DNA of 15,374 nucleotides from Terrisporobacter mayombei. GTDB taxonomy: Bacteria > Bacillota > Clostridia > Peptostreptococcales > Peptostreptococcaceae. Positions 6,548 to 15,374 of the stretch are shown piece after piece. Where the stretch lies: the NCBI RefSeq assembly GCF_014333445.1, contig NZ_JACRYU010000008.1, positions 1 to 15,374 of the forward strand. Reading direction: 5' to 3'. Position 1 is the stretch's first letter, and every line of letters starts with the position of its first letter. Under the pieces are notes generated by a model that ran no database searches, had not been told where the DNA came from, and saw only the letters and a list, made by a program, of their open reading frames with translations. Position numbers and translations under genes: made by a program.

Positions 6548-7102
6548 ATGAAAATAATAATATCAGGAAAAAAACTAGAGCTTACAGATGGAATTAAGGC
6601 TGCTATAGAAGAGAAGATAGGTAAATTAGATCGTTATCTTAATCCAGAGACAGAAGTCAGAGTTACTGTAAGTGCCAAAAAAGCAACTCAAAAAATAGAA
6701 GTAACAATTATCCCTATAAGCGGACCAATTATTAGAGCAGAAGATGGTGAAGAGAATTTATATGCTGCGATAGATGTGGTTTATGATAAACTTAAAAAGC
6801 AAATAAGAAAATATAAAAATAAATTGCAAGATAGACATCAATCTAAAGATCAAAGTATAAGATTCCAAAATGATGAAGTTATGGAAGATAGCGAAGTTAC
6901 AGAAGATGAAGATGATACTTTAGATATAGTTATAGAAAGACGTAAGAAATTTGATATGAAACCAATGAGTCCAGAAGAAGCCATACTACAAATGGAATTA
7001 ATAGAACATGGATTTTATATGTTTAGAAATATAGATAGCGATGAAATATCTATTGTTTATAAACGTGAAGATGGCGGATATGGCTTAATAGAACATGAGT
7101 AA
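6548..7102 (+). CDS. hpf (raiA): Long-form ribosome hibernation promoting factor (HPF/RaiA)
   Basis: HPF binds in the decoding centre of the 30S subunit. Long forms also pair two ribosomes into inactive 100S dimers during stationary phase. The 184-residue protein has the complete long-form layout: an N-terminal S30EA/sigma-54 modulation domain (about 1-95, beginning MKIIISGKKLELTDGI), an acidic linker (about 105-122, EVMEDSEVTEDEDD) and the C-terminal dimerisation domain (about 124-184, VIERRKKFDMKPMSPEEA and GFYMFRNIDSDEISIVYKR). I place the start at the ATG at 6548 because AGGGAG (6534-6539) sits eight bases upstream. An in-frame GTG at 6530 would put that ribosome binding site inside the coding region. 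It is monocistronic, with a strong terminator behind it. The raiA-motif RNA and DnaA boxes lie upstream. Confidence 0.95.
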   Translation: MKIIISGKKLELTDGIKAAIEEKIGKLDRYLNPETEVRVTVSAKKATQKIEVTIIPISGPIIRAEDGEENLYAAIDVVYDKLKKQIRKYKNKLQDRHQSKDQSIRFQNDEVMEDSEVTEDEDDTLDIVIERRKKFDMKPMSPEEAILQMELIEHGFYMFRNIDSDEISIVYKREDGGYGLIEHE

Positions 7103-7126
7103 GTTTATATTATTGTAAGTATATAC

Positions 7127-7161
7127 AAGGTTATTGATAATTAGTTATCAATAACCTTTTT
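7127..7161 (+). terminator. Intrinsic terminator of hpf
   Basis: A perfect 14-bp stem, AAGGTTATTGATAA (7127-7140) with TTATCAATAACCTT (7145-7158), closes a TTAG loop and runs into five T residues (7157-7161). It isolates hpf from rmuC. Confidence 0.93.
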
Positions 7162-7297
7162 AAGTTTAATAATAATATTAAAAGATTATGATATAAACAT
7201 CAGTATTATTGAGGAAAATAATACATTTTGTTATTATATAACTGAAATAAAAATTAGAAAATTATGTACATTTTTTTAGGGAATAGGAGTTGGTAAT

Positions 7298-8617
7298 TTG
7301 ATAGAAATTTTATTAGGGATAATAATTGTACTTTTGATTATAAATATTTATTTATCTATAAAACCTAAAGATATAAACATTAATAAATTCAATGAAGATG
7401 TTAATAAAAGGTTTGACAATATGGAGAAATCATTTAGACAAGAATTCTGTACAAACAGAGAAGAATCTAGAAGAAATGAGTATGATAATAGACAAGAGAT
7501 AAAAGTTACTATAGATAGTATGACATCCTCAATATCGAGACATATTATGAATATATCTACACTTCAGCAAAATCAATTTGAAACAAATTCTAAAAATATA
7601 GAAAAGACATTGCAAACATTTGATGCCAATTTGACTAAAAATATAAATGAACTTACAAGTTTACAAAGAGAAAAGTTTACGGAGTTAACTAAATCGACAG
7701 AAGAAAATTTAGAAAAGATGAGAGTGACAGTTGATGAGAAGCTTCAGAATACTTTAGAAAAAAGATTAGGAGAATCTTTTAAAATGGTAAATGATAGACT
7801 CGAGCAAGTTTATAAAGGTTTAGGAGAAATGCAAAATTTAGCTACAGGAGTAGGAGATTTAAAAAAGGTTCTTTCAAATGTAAAAATGAGGGGAGTTTTA
7901 GGAGAGATACAATTAGAAAGAATATTAGAGCAGTTTTTAAGTGTAGAGCAATATGAAAAAAATGTGATTACTAAAAAAGGTTCTAGAGAAACTGTAGAGT
8001 TTGCTATTAAACTTCCAGGAAGAGATGAATATAAGGAAACAATATACTTGCCTTTAGATGCAAAGTTTCCTTTGGATATTTATAATAAGTTAGTAGATGC
8101 TTATGAAGACGGTAATCAATATAATATAGATGGTGCATCTAAAGAATTAGAAAGATTTATAAAAAAATCTGCAAAAGATATTAGAGATAAATATATTGAT
8201 CCACCTAATACGACGGACTTTGGAATTTTATTTTTACCAACAGAAGGGCTTTATGCAGAAGTAATAAAAAGACAACAGTTGGTGGAAGATTTACAAAGAG
8301 AATTTAAAATTAATATAACAGGACCTACAACACTAATAGCACTTTTGAATAGTTTACAAATGGGATTTAAAACTTTAGCTATTGAAAAACATTCTAGTGA
8401 AGTATGGAAAGTACTTGGAGCAGTTAAGACAGAGTTCTCAAAATTTGAGTCTGTATTAAATGCAGCACAGAATAAATTAAATCAAGCTAGCTCAGAAATT
8501 GATAAACTGGTTGGTACAAGGACTAGACAAATCAACAGAAAACTAAAAAGTGTTGAAAAATTAAGTGATAATCAGTCTTATGAATATATAGTTTCTTCAA
8601 ATGAAGATGAAAATTAA
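7298..8617 (+). CDS. rmuC: RmuC family DNA recombination protein, membrane-anchored
   Basis: RmuC proteins limit DNA rearrangement at inverted repeats in E. coli and carry a nuclease-like fold; the biochemical activity is not well defined. The 439-residue protein has one N-terminal membrane anchor (about 4-20, EILLGIIIVLLIINIYL), then a long polar coiled coil (about 25-190, rich in K, E, Q and N). The conserved RmuC domain follows (about 190-400), including MRGVLGEIQLERIL, LPLDAKFPLD, YIDPPNTTDFGILFLPTEGLYAEV and NITGPTTLIALLNSLQMGF. The start codon is TTG at 7298, supported by AGGAG at 7285-7289 eight bases upstream and by the membrane anchor starting at once. I see no convincing promoter in 7162-7284 and no terminator after the gene. 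Confidence 0.93.
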   Translation: MIEILLGIIIVLLIINIYLSIKPKDININKFNEDVNKRFDNMEKSFRQEFCTNREESRRNEYDNRQEIKVTIDSMTSSISRHIMNISTLQQNQFETNSKNIEKTLQTFDANLTKNINELTSLQREKFTELTKSTEENLEKMRVTVDEKLQNTLEKRLGESFKMVNDRLEQVYKGLGEMQNLATGVGDLKKVLSNVKMRGVLGEIQLERILEQFLSVEQYEKNVITKKGSRETVEFAIKLPGRDEYKETIYLPLDAKFPLDIYNKLVDAYEDGNQYNIDGASKELERFIKKSAKDIRDKYIDPPNTTDFGILFLPTEGLYAEVIKRQQLVEDLQREFKINITGPTTLIALLNSLQMGFKTLAIEKHSSEVWKVLGAVKTEFSKFESVLNAAQNKLNQASSEIDKLVGTRTRQINRKLKSVEKLSDNQSYEYIVSSNEDEN

Positions 8618-8676
8618 ATAAATTTTATAGAGTAGTTAAAACTATAGTAAGGAAGTATGATTATGTACAATAAAGT

Positions 8677-8698
8677 TAATATTTAATATTAAATATTA
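8677..8698. repeat. 22-bp perfect palindrome upstream of secA
   Basis: The sequence TAATATTTAAT followed directly by its reverse complement forms a perfect 22-base palindrome. It lies just upstream of the two -10-like boxes before secA, where an operator could sit. Such all-A/T palindromes also arise by chance in DNA of this composition. Confidence 0.5.
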
Positions 8699-8716
8699 GA
8701 TTTTTATGTTAAAATG

Positions 8717-8730
8717 TATAATAGTATAAT
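8717..8730 (+). promoter_or_regulatory. Candidate -10 elements of the secA promoter
   Basis: Two TATAAT hexamers (8717-8722 and 8725-8730) lie 17-30 bases before the secA ribosome binding site. Neither has a good -35 box at the right distance (best: TATTAG 8694-8699 and TTTTAT 8702-8707), so the promoter is weakly supported. Confidence 0.3.
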
Positions 8731-8755
8731 AATACAATGAGGAGAGATGCATATA

Positions 8756-11485
8756 ATGGGTTTTTTAGATAGTTTATTTAATATGGCTGATAAAAAAGAA
8801 TTAAAGAATTTCACTAAATTAGCTGAAAAAATCAATGCGATGGAACCAAGGTTCGAATCTATGAAAGATAAAGAACTTAAAAATATGACAAATGAATTTA
8901 AGGAGCGATTAACTAAAGGTGAAACTTTAGATAATATATTACCAGAAGCTTTTGCAGTTGTTAGGGAAGCATCTAAAAGAGTTTTAGGACTTAGACAATA
9001 TGATGTTCAGTTTATTGGTGGTATGGTTCTTCACCAAGGTAGGATAGCAGAAATGAAAACTGGTGAAGGTAAAACATTAGTTGCGGCAGCACCAGTTTAT
9101 TTAAATGCCTTAGAAGGTAAAGGTGTTCATGTAGTTACAGTAAATGACTACCTAGCAAAACGTGATAAAGAAGAAATGGGTAAACTTTATGAGTTTTTAG
9201 GTTTAACTGTAGGTGTTATAGTCCATGGACAAACACCAGAAGTTAGAAGAGCCCAATATAACTGTGATATTACATATGGAACAAATAATGAGTACGGATT
9301 TGATTATTTAAAAGATAATATGGTAATTCACAAAGAACAAAAAGTTCAAAGAGGATTAAATTATGCTATAGTGGATGAGGTCGACTCTATATTAATAGAT
9401 GAAGCGAGAACACCTCTTATAATATCTGGACCTGGAGATAAATCTACGCATTTATACACAGATGCTAATACTTTTGTATTAACATTAAAAGCTCCAAGTA
9501 AAACAGAGCAACAAAAAACTAAACAAGAAAAAGAAGAACATTTCACAGATGGTGATTATGAAATAGATGAAAAACAAAAATCTGCTTCATTAACTGAATC
9601 AGGAATCAAGAAAGCAGAAGTTTATTTTAATGTTGATAATATAACGGATATAGATCATACTGAATTATATCATCATATAAATCAAGCATTAAAGGCACAT
9701 GCCGTAATGAAAAAAGATGTAGATTATGTAGCTAAAGATGGTGAAATAGTTATAGTTGACGAATTTACTGGACGTTTAATGTTTGGTAGAAGATATTCAG
9801 ATGGATTACATCAAGCAATAGAAGCTAAAGAAGGACTACATGTACAGAGAGAGTCTAAAACTCTTGCTACTATAACGTTCCAAAATTACTTTAGAATGTA
9901 TAAAAAACTTTCTGGTATGACTGGTACAGCTAAAACAGAAGAAGAAGAATTCAAGTCTATATATAAAATGGATGTTGTTGTAGTTCCTACGAATAAACCA
10001 GTTCAAAGAATTGATTTACCTGATAGTGTTTACAAAAATGAAAGAGGTAAATTTAATGCAGTAGCAGAAGATATAATAGAAAGAAATAAAAATAAACAAC
10101 CAGTACTAGTTGGTACAGTTTCTATAGAGAAATCAGAAATACTTTCTCAAATACTTAAGAGAAAAGGTATAAAACATGAAGTTTTAAATGCTAAAAATCA
10201 TGAAAAAGAAGCAGAAATAGTTGCACAAGCTGGTAGATTAGGTGCTGTTACAATAGCAACTAATATGGCTGGTCGTGGTACTGATATAATGTTAGGTGGT
10301 AACCCGTTATTCTTAACTAAGAAAGAATTAAAGAGACAAGGATTTACGGAAGCTGCAATTAAAAGGGTAGATACTCATATAGAAGAATCTGAACTAGAAC
10401 AAGATGAAGAATTAGCAAAAGCTAAACATTTATTTGATGATTTATATGAAAAATATAAAGAACAAGCTAAAAAAGAACAAGAAGAAGTTAGACAAGCTGG
10501 GGGTCTAGCTATAATAGGTACAGAAAGACATGAGTCTAGGAGAATTGATAATCAGTTAAGAGGTCGTTCTGGTCGTCAAGGTGATCCAGGTAGTTCAAGA
10601 TTCTATATAGGATTAGATGATGAACTTATGAGATTATTTGGTAGTGATAGAATACAAGGTGTAGTAGAAAAAATAGGTTTAGAAGAAGATATGCCAGTTG
10701 AGCATAAAATGCTAACTAAATCTATAGAAAATGCTCAAAAGAAAGTTGAAGGAAGAAACTTCGGTATAAGAAAACACGTTCTTCAATATGACGATGTCAT
10801 GAATAAACAAAGACAAGTTATATATGATGAAAGAGCTAGAGTATTAGAAGGCGAAGATATAAATGAGCAAATACAAGGAATGATTAAGGATATAATAGGT
10901 TCTGCCGTTAATGCTTATATTGGAGATAATGGTGTAGAATTAGAAAACTTAAAATCATACTTATATGCATCATTTATGCCAAAAGATAGTCTAGAAGTTG
11001 AAGGTTTAGATAACCTAAATACACAAGAATTAAGTGATAAAATATATGAAATAGCTCATGATTTATACAGAGAAAAAGAAGTAGTTATTGGATCTGATAG
11101 AATGAGAGAAGTAGAAAGAATTATACTTCTTCAATGTGTTGATAATCATTGGATAGATCATATAGATGCGATGGATCAATTACGTCAAGGTATAGGACTT
11201 CGTGCTTTAGGACAGCAAGATCCAGTTATAGCATATAAAATGGAAGGATTTGATATGTTTGATGATATGGTTAAACATATTCAAGAAGATACAGTAAAAT
11301 ATTTATTCAATATAACTATTGAACAACAACCAAAAGAAAGAAAACAAATAATTGATGTTGATAAATTATCATCACCAAGTGACAAAGAAGATAAATCACC
11401 TACAGTAAAAGAGAAAACTATAGGTAGAAATGAGCCTTGTCCTTGTGGTAGTGGTAAAAAATTCAAACATTGTTGTGGGAAATAG
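8756..11485 (+). CDS. secA: Preprotein translocase motor ATPase SecA
   Basis: SecA drives ATP-dependent export of unfolded preproteins through SecYEG at the cytoplasmic membrane. With the start chosen here it has 909 residues. Features include Walker A TGEGKT (102-107), the DEAD-like [15 protein letters not shown] (206-220), the C-terminal motor half with [19 protein letters not shown] and [14 protein letters not shown], the helical scaffold, and a terminal SEC-C zinc site (C895, C897, C906, C907 in [16 protein letters not shown]). A charged, lysine- and glutamate-rich stretch at about 245-270 looks like a surface insertion. The complete SEC-C tail suggests the housekeeping SecA1 type rather than an accessory SecA2. 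I start at ATG 8756 (MGFLDSLF, typical N-terminus) with GGAGAG at 8741-8746. The in-frame ATG at 8747 lies too close to that ribosome binding site. prfB begins 14 bases after the stop. Confidence 0.96.
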   Translation: MGFLDSLFNMADKKELKNFTKLAEKINAMEPRFESMKDKELKNMTNEFKERLTKGETLDNILPEAFAVVREASKRVLGLRQYDVQFIGGMVLHQGRIAEMKTGEGKTLVAAAPVYLNALEGKGVHVVTVNDYLAKRDKEEMGKLYEFLGLTVGVIVHGQTPEVRRAQYNCDITYGTNNEYGFDYLKDNMVIHKEQKVQRGLNYAIVDEVDSILIDEARTPLIISGPGDKSTHLYTDANTFVLTLKAPSKTEQQKTKQEKEEHFTDGDYEIDEKQKSASLTESGIKKAEVYFNVDNITDIDHTELYHHINQALKAHAVMKKDVDYVAKDGEIVIVDEFTGRLMFGRRYSDGLHQAIEAKEGLHVQRESKTLATITFQNYFRMYKKLSGMTGTAKTEEEEFKSIYKMDVVVVPTNKPVQRIDLPDSVYKNERGKFNAVAEDIIERNKNKQPVLVGTVSIEKSEILSQILKRKGIKHEVLNAKNHEKEAEIVAQAGRLGAVTIATNMAGRGTDIMLGGNPLFLTKKELKRQGFTEAAIKRVDTHIEESELEQDEELAKAKHLFDDLYEKYKEQAKKEQEEVRQAGGLAIIGTERHESRRIDNQLRGRSGRQGDPGSSRFYIGLDDELMRLFGSDRIQGVVEKIGLEEDMPVEHKMLTKSIENAQKKVEGRNFGIRKHVLQYDDVMNKQRQVIYDERARVLEGEDINEQIQGMIKDIIGSAVNAYIGDNGVELENLKSYLYASFMPKDSLEVEGLDNLNTQELSDKIYEIAHDLYREKEVVIGSDRMREVERIILLQCVDNHWIDHIDAMDQLRQGIGLRALGQQDPVIAYKMEGFDMFDDMVKHIQEDTVKYLFNITIEQQPKERKQIIDVDKLSSPSDKEDKSPTVKEKTIGRNEPCPCGSGKKFKHCCGK

Positions 11486-11499
11486 TTTGGAGGATTCAT

Positions 11500-12610
11500 A
11501 TGCTTAATGAACAAGAGTACAGACAACAAGTTCAATCAATGTCTGTAAATTTAGAAGATTTGAGTGTTTCTCTTTGACATAGCTGGATTAAAAACAGAGA
11601 TAGAGTCATTAGAGAATGAAATTTCAAAACAAGAGTTCTGGAATGATAATGAAAGAGCTCAAAAAATATTACAAAAGAATAAATCTTTAAAAGATACCAT
11701 TGAAGAATATGAAAGTATGCAAAATGGACTTGAAGAGATAGAAATACTAATTGAAATGGGTCTTGAAGAAGATGATGCATCTATAGAAAAAGAAATAGAA
11801 GCATCTATATCAAGTCTTTTAAAACAATTAGATGATATGAAGATAAAAACTCTTCTTGATGGAGAGTATGATAAAAACAATGCTATATTATCTATAAATG
11901 CTGGTACTGGTGGATTAGATGCTCAAGATTGTGCTCAGATTCTTTTAAGAATGTATACTAGATGGGCAAATAATAAAGGATATAAAGTTAAGACTTTAGA
12001 TTTTTTACCAGATACAGAAGCAGGTATAAAAAGTGTCACTTTACTTATTGAAGGCGTCAATGCATATGGATATTTAAAAAGTGAAAAAGGTGTTCATAGG
12101 ATAGTAAGGATATCGCCATATGACACATCAGGAAAAAGACATACTTCTTTCGTATCGGTAGATATAACACCAGAGTTAGATGATAATATTGATGTTGATA
12201 TAAATCAATCAGACTTGAAGATTGACACTTATAGAGCATCAGGTGCTGGCGGACAGCATGTTAATACTACAGATTCTGCGGTTAGAATCACTCATATACC
12301 AACAGGGGTTATTGTTCAATGTCAGAATGAAAGATCTCAGTTGATGAATAGAGAGACAGCTATGAAGATGCTAAAAGGAAAGTTAATTCATTTAAAGGAA
12401 TTAGAGCAAAAAGAAAGAATTGAAGATATACAAGGTAAGTACTCTCAAATCACTTGGGGTAGCCAAATAAGATCTTATGTTTTTCAGCCTTATAAATTAG
12501 TAAAAGATCATAGAACTAACTGTGAAGTAGGAAATGTAGATAGTGTATTAGATGGAAATATAGATTCATTTATAAATGAATTTTTAAAAATGAATAAAAT
12601 TAGTAAATAG
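11500..12610 (+). CDS. prfB: Peptide chain release factor 2, with programmed +1 frameshift
   Basis: RF2 ends translation at UGA and UAA. The ATG at 11500 has GGAGG at 11489-11493. Codon 25 is CTT (11572-11574), followed by an in-frame TGA (11575-11577) and C. This is the classic CTTTGAC slippery site, so the reader shifts +1 and continues with GAC (11576-11578), giving 369 residues. Low RF2 makes ribosomes pause at UGA, shift and make more RF2, an autoregulatory loop. The catalytic GGQ is at 250-252, exactly E. coli numbering, and residue 246 is alanine. The anticodon-like tripeptide at 205-207 reads SPY, where SPF is usual. The Shine-Dalgarno-like stimulator normally found just before CTT is weak here (only TTGAG at 11560-11564). 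It lies 14 bases after secA and is probably co-transcribed with it. Confidence 0.96.
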
Positions 12611-12614
12611 TAAA

Positions 12615-12656
12615 AAAATAAGGCTTGAGAATAATTATATTCTTAAGCCTTATTTT
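12615..12656 (+). terminator. Hairpin between prfB and tex, probable terminator
   Basis: A 19-base stem (12615-12633 with 12638-12656, one G-U pair, four-base loop ATTA) begins four bases after the prfB stop. Its A-rich 5' arm and TTATTTT 3' arm give a U-rich end but only four consecutive T. Termination may be partial, or bidirectional, letting some transcription into tex. Confidence 0.7.
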
Positions 12657-12672
12657 AGAAAGAAGGTCTAAA

Positions 12673-14817
12673 TTGAATATTAATGAAATATTAAAGCAAG
12701 AGTTTAGTTTAAAAGATGAACAAGTAAATAATACTCTAAAACTTATTGATGAAGGAAATACTATACCCTTTATAGCAAGGTACAGAAAAGAAATGACTGG
12801 AGATATGAGTGATGTATTATTAAGACAATTCAATGATAGATTGACTTATTTAAGAAACTTAGAAACAAGAAGAGAAGACGTAAAAAGAATAATAGATGAA
12901 CAAGGAAAACTTACAGAAGAGATTGAAAAGAGTTTATTAAAGGCTAAAAGCCTACAAGAAGTTGAAGATATTTATGCTCCTTTCAAACAAAAGAAAAGAA
13001 CTAGAGCTACAATAGCCAAAGAAAAAGGTTTAGAAGAATTAGCATTATTAATTTTAGAGAAAAATATTAATAATGTTGATGAAGAAGCATCAAAATATAT
13101 AGATGAAGAGAAAGAAGTTAATTCTATAGAGGATGCGCTAAAAGGCGCTAAGGATATTATTGCAGAGATAGTTTCTGATAATGCAGAAATAAGAAAGCAT
13201 ATAAGAGAAAATGCTTTAAAGTATGGTGTTATAGTAACTAAAAATACCAAAGATGAAAAATCTGTATATGATATGTACTATGACTTTAGTGAATCAGTAA
13301 AAAGTATGGCTTCTCATAGGGTTCTTGCAATAAATAGAGGAGAAAAAGAAGACTTTTTAAAGGTTAAGTTAGAAATAGATAATGATAGAAATTTAGGTTA
13401 CATAGAAAGACAATATGTTAATAAAAATAATTTAAAAAATAAAGAAATTATAATGTCATCAATAGAAGATTCTTATAAAAGATTGATATTCCCTTCTATA
13501 GAAAGAGAAGTTAGAAGTTATTTAACAGAGCAGGCTCAAGAAAGAGCTATAAATGTATTTGGGGAAAATATTAAAAATCTTCTTTTACAACCACCATTAA
13601 AGGGAAAAGTAGTTATGGGATTCGACCCAGGTTACGTTAATGGATGTAAAATTGCTGTTGTAGATGATAATGGAAAATTTTTAGATGAAGCTATTATTTA
13701 TCCTCACAAGCCTCAAAGTAAAGAAGAACAAGCTAAGAAAAGTTTAAAAAAATTAATTGAAAAATATAATATAGATGTAATAGCAATAGGAAATGGTACG
13801 GCTTCAAGGGAATCAGAAAAATTAATATCTGAATTAATCAAAGAAATGGGTGTGAAAACGCAATATATCATAGTAAATGAGGCTGGTGCATCTATATATT
13901 CAGCATCAGAACTAGCTGCAGAAGAACATCCAGATATAAATGTATCCATAAGAGGGGCTATATCTATAGGTAGAAGACTTCAAGATCCTTTAGCTGAATT
14001 AGTAAAAATCGATCCAGAAAGTATTGGAGTTGGTCAATATCAGCATGACTTAAATAAAAAGAGATTAAAAGAAGTATTAGATGGAGTTGTTGAAGATTCT
14101 GTAAACAGAGTTGGATTAGATTTAAATACAGCATCTTATTCTCTTTTAGAGCGTATATCAGGTATAAGTAAATCTGTAGCGAAAAATATAATTTCTTATA
14201 GAGAAGAAAATGGTTCATTTACTTCAAGAGCTGAACTTAAAAAAGTAAAAAGATTAGGGCCTCAAGCCTTTATACAATGTGCAGGATTTATGAGAATTAG
14301 CGATGGTAAAAATCCATTGGATAATACAGGAGTTCATCCAGAAAGTTATGATATATGTAAAAAAATGCTTGATATGATAGGATTCTCATTAGAAGATGTA
14401 AAGAATAAAAATATATCTGATATAGATGATAGGGTAGAAAAAATAGGAATAAAGAAAATTAGTGAAGATTTAGGAATAGGGGAATTAACCCTAAAAGATA
14501 TAATCTTAGAAATTAAAAAGCCAGGTAGAGATCCAAGAGAAGAAGAAGGTATTAAGCCAATACTTAGAACAGATGTATTAAAAATAGAAGATATAAAAGA
14601 AGGAATGATACTAAAAGGCACAGTTAGAAATGTTGTAGATTTCGGTGTATTTGTTGATATAGGAATTAAAAATGATGGTTTAGTTCATAAATCACAAATG
14701 AGCAATAAGTTCGTTAAAGATCCTATGGAAATAGCTTCTGTGGGAGATATAGTAGATGTAAAAGTAATAGGAATAGATTTAGATAAACAAAGAGTTAGCT
14801 TATCTATGAAAATATAG
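12673..14817 (+). CDS. tex: Tex family transcription accessory / RNA-binding protein
   Basis: Tex proteins bind nucleic acid through a C-terminal S1 domain and affect transcription, stress tolerance and toxin expression in several bacteria; the molecular role is unsettled. The 714-residue protein is complete. The N-terminal Tex helical region contains the hallmark LIDEGNTIPFIARYRKEMTG. A YqgF/RNase H-like domain begins near 313 (VMGFDPGYVNGCKIAVVDD, D318). Tandem helix-hairpin-helix motifs span about 489-545 (LLERISGISKSVAKNIISYR, KRLGPQAFIQCAGF). An S1 domain ends the protein (about 644-712, LKGTVRNVVDFGVFVDIG). I chose the TTG at 12673 because AAGG (12663-12666) lies six bases upstream and the product then aligns with typical Tex N-termini. 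A longer frame from 12625 would begin inside the intergenic hairpin. The next gene starts 14 bases after the stop. Confidence 0.94.
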   Translation: MNINEILKQEFSLKDEQVNNTLKLIDEGNTIPFIARYRKEMTGDMSDVLLRQFNDRLTYLRNLETRREDVKRIIDEQGKLTEEIEKSLLKAKSLQEVEDIYAPFKQKKRTRATIAKEKGLEELALLILEKNINNVDEEASKYIDEEKEVNSIEDALKGAKDIIAEIVSDNAEIRKHIRENALKYGVIVTKNTKDEKSVYDMYYDFSESVKSMASHRVLAINRGEKEDFLKVKLEIDNDRNLGYIERQYVNKNNLKNKEIIMSSIEDSYKRLIFPSIEREVRSYLTEQAQERAINVFGENIKNLLLQPPLKGKVVMGFDPGYVNGCKIAVVDDNGKFLDEAIIYPHKPQSKEEQAKKSLKKLIEKYNIDVIAIGNGTASRESEKLISELIKEMGVKTQYIIVNEAGASIYSASELAAEEHPDINVSIRGAISIGRRLQDPLAELVKIDPESIGVGQYQHDLNKKRLKEVLDGVVEDSVNRVGLDLNTASYSLLERISGISKSVAKNIISYREENGSFTSRAELKKVKRLGPQAFIQCAGFMRISDGKNPLDNTGVHPESYDICKKMLDMIGFSLEDVKNKNISDIDDRVEKIGIKKISEDLGIGELTLKDIILEIKKPGRDPREEEGIKPILRTDVLKIEDIKEGMILKGTVRNVVDFGVFVDIGIKNDGLVHKSQMSNKFVKDPMEIASVGDIVDVKVIGIDLDKQRVSLSMKI

Positions 14818-14831
14818 AATGGAGGTACACA

Positions 14832-15293
14832 GTGATATTTATAAAGAATGCAACAATAAATACAATTACTGAAGGAATAATAATTGGAAATTTACTTATT
14901 GAAAATAAGAAAATAAAAGAAATTGGTAATGATATAGTTGCACCTTTAGATGCGACTGTGATAGATGCTAAAGGGTGTTTAGTATTACCAGGATTTATAG
15001 ATGCACATACCCATTTAGGATTGTGGGAAGATGGTATGGCTACTGAGGGTATAGACGGAAATGAGCAAACAGATCCTATAACTCCTCAATTAAATACTAT
15101 AGATGCTATAAATCCTATGGATATAACTTTTAATGAGGCTGTAAAATCTGGTATAACATCTGTTTGTAGCACTCCGGGAAGTGCAAACCCCATAGGTGGT
15201 CAGGCTATAGCTTTAAAAACATATGGTAAAATAGTAGATAAAATGGTTATAAAAAATAATAGGTATCTATATATTTTAGTTATAGAATATTAA
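14832..15293 (+). pseudogene. Amidohydrolase (imidazolonepropionase-related), truncated after 153 residues
   Basis: The N-terminal third matches cyclic amidohydrolases of the metal-dependent superfamily: the small beta-sandwich (1-50, VIDAKGCLVLPGFIDAHTHLG) with metal-binding H59 and H61 in HTH, followed by the family stretch TDPITPQLNTIDAINPMD and GSANPIGGQAIALKT. The GTG start is supported by GGAGG at 14821-14825, and the close spacing to tex suggests co-transcription. Family members have roughly 380 residues and carry further metal ligands downstream. Here the recognisable homology ends near residue 142 (VDKMVIKN) and a stop follows at 153 after unrelated sequence. The fragment cannot be an active enzyme of this family. 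I infer a disrupted gene, by deletion or by an element inserted at about 15255. Whether the rest of the gene lies beyond the window cannot be seen. Confidence 0.7.
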
Positions 15294-15364
15294 TAAACAT
15301 ATTATAATTATAATGATATCTTAATTTTCTATAAAGTTCAATATGAAAAGTTATAGAATATTAA
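15278..15364 (+). repeat. 16-bp direct repeat pair at the end of the truncated amidohydrolase
   Basis: AGTTATAGAATATTAA occurs at 15278-15293 and again at 15349-15364, 71 bases apart. The first copy encodes the last residues and the stop of the truncated gene. TTCTATAA (15327-15334) is an inverted partner of TTATAGAA (15351-15358), so the second copy can also fold into a hairpin. The 80 bases from 15294 to the end show no gene. Confidence 0.75.
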
Positions 15365-15374
15365 AATTTAAAGT

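Noticed and set aside
8747..8755. Upstream ATG for secA
   Set aside because: It lies only two bases after the ribosome binding site and adds MHI before the typical MGFLDSLF start.
11500..11577. Separate 25-codon peptide gene, or a frameshift error, before prfB
   Set aside because: The CTT-TGA-C site, codon position and downstream homology are those of the known RF2 programmed frameshift.
12625..12672. Tex start at 12625
   Set aside because: The added residues are hydrophobic, come from the intergenic hairpin, and have no ribosome binding site. TTG at 12673 does.
1..15374. CRISPR array, tRNA, rRNA or toxin-antitoxin genes
   Set aside because: No regularly spaced repeats, cloverleaf, rRNA segments or paired small genes were found on either strand.

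Overview
The window is very AT-rich and comes from a spore-forming, low-GC Gram-positive bacterium of the Clostridia. Gene content and order (spore protein YyaC, SAM riboswitch-metK, recD2, comF, raiA RNA, hpf, rmuC, secA, prfB, tex, amidohydrolase) resemble Peptostreptococcaceae such as Clostridioides, Romboutsia or Paraclostridium. The family-level placement is inference from memory, not from a search. Nearly every gene lies on the + strand; only yyaC, at the left edge, points the other way.

Left part (1-2490): a large hairpin lies downstream of yyaC (minus strand). A strong promoter then drives a textbook SAM-I riboswitch whose terminator and antiterminator can both be read in the sequence. 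It controls metK, which makes S-adenosylmethionine, so the product feeds back on its own synthesis. Between the riboswitch terminator and the metK ribosome binding site lies a second, less AT-rich and apparently foldable leader of about 100 nt that matches no RNA family I can confidently name. metK ends in a clean intrinsic terminator.

Middle part (2574-7161): recD2 (DNA helicase) and comF (competence-type phosphoribosyltransferase) are almost contiguous. A consensus promoter eight bases after comF starts a 200-nt structured RNA that I assign to the raiA motif, with a closing helix and its own terminator. About 690 bases without any gene follow. They contain a tight cluster of DnaA boxes and a sigma-H-like promoter. 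Next comes hpf/raiA, the long-form ribosome hibernation factor, with a strong terminator. Competence, hibernation, a sporulation-linked RNA and DnaA sites next to each other suggest a locus tied to growth-phase transition; that link is inference.

Right part (7298-15374): rmuC (TTG start), secA, prfB with a programmed +1 frameshift, tex (TTG start) and the beginning of an amidohydrolase gene (GTG start). The RF2 has SPY instead of SPF in its stop-codon recognition loop, and its frameshift site lacks a strong internal Shine-Dalgarno. The amidohydrolase stops at 153 residues, well short of its family, and its last codons are part of a direct repeat that recurs 71 bases downstream. This suggests a deletion or an element inserted at the right edge of the window.
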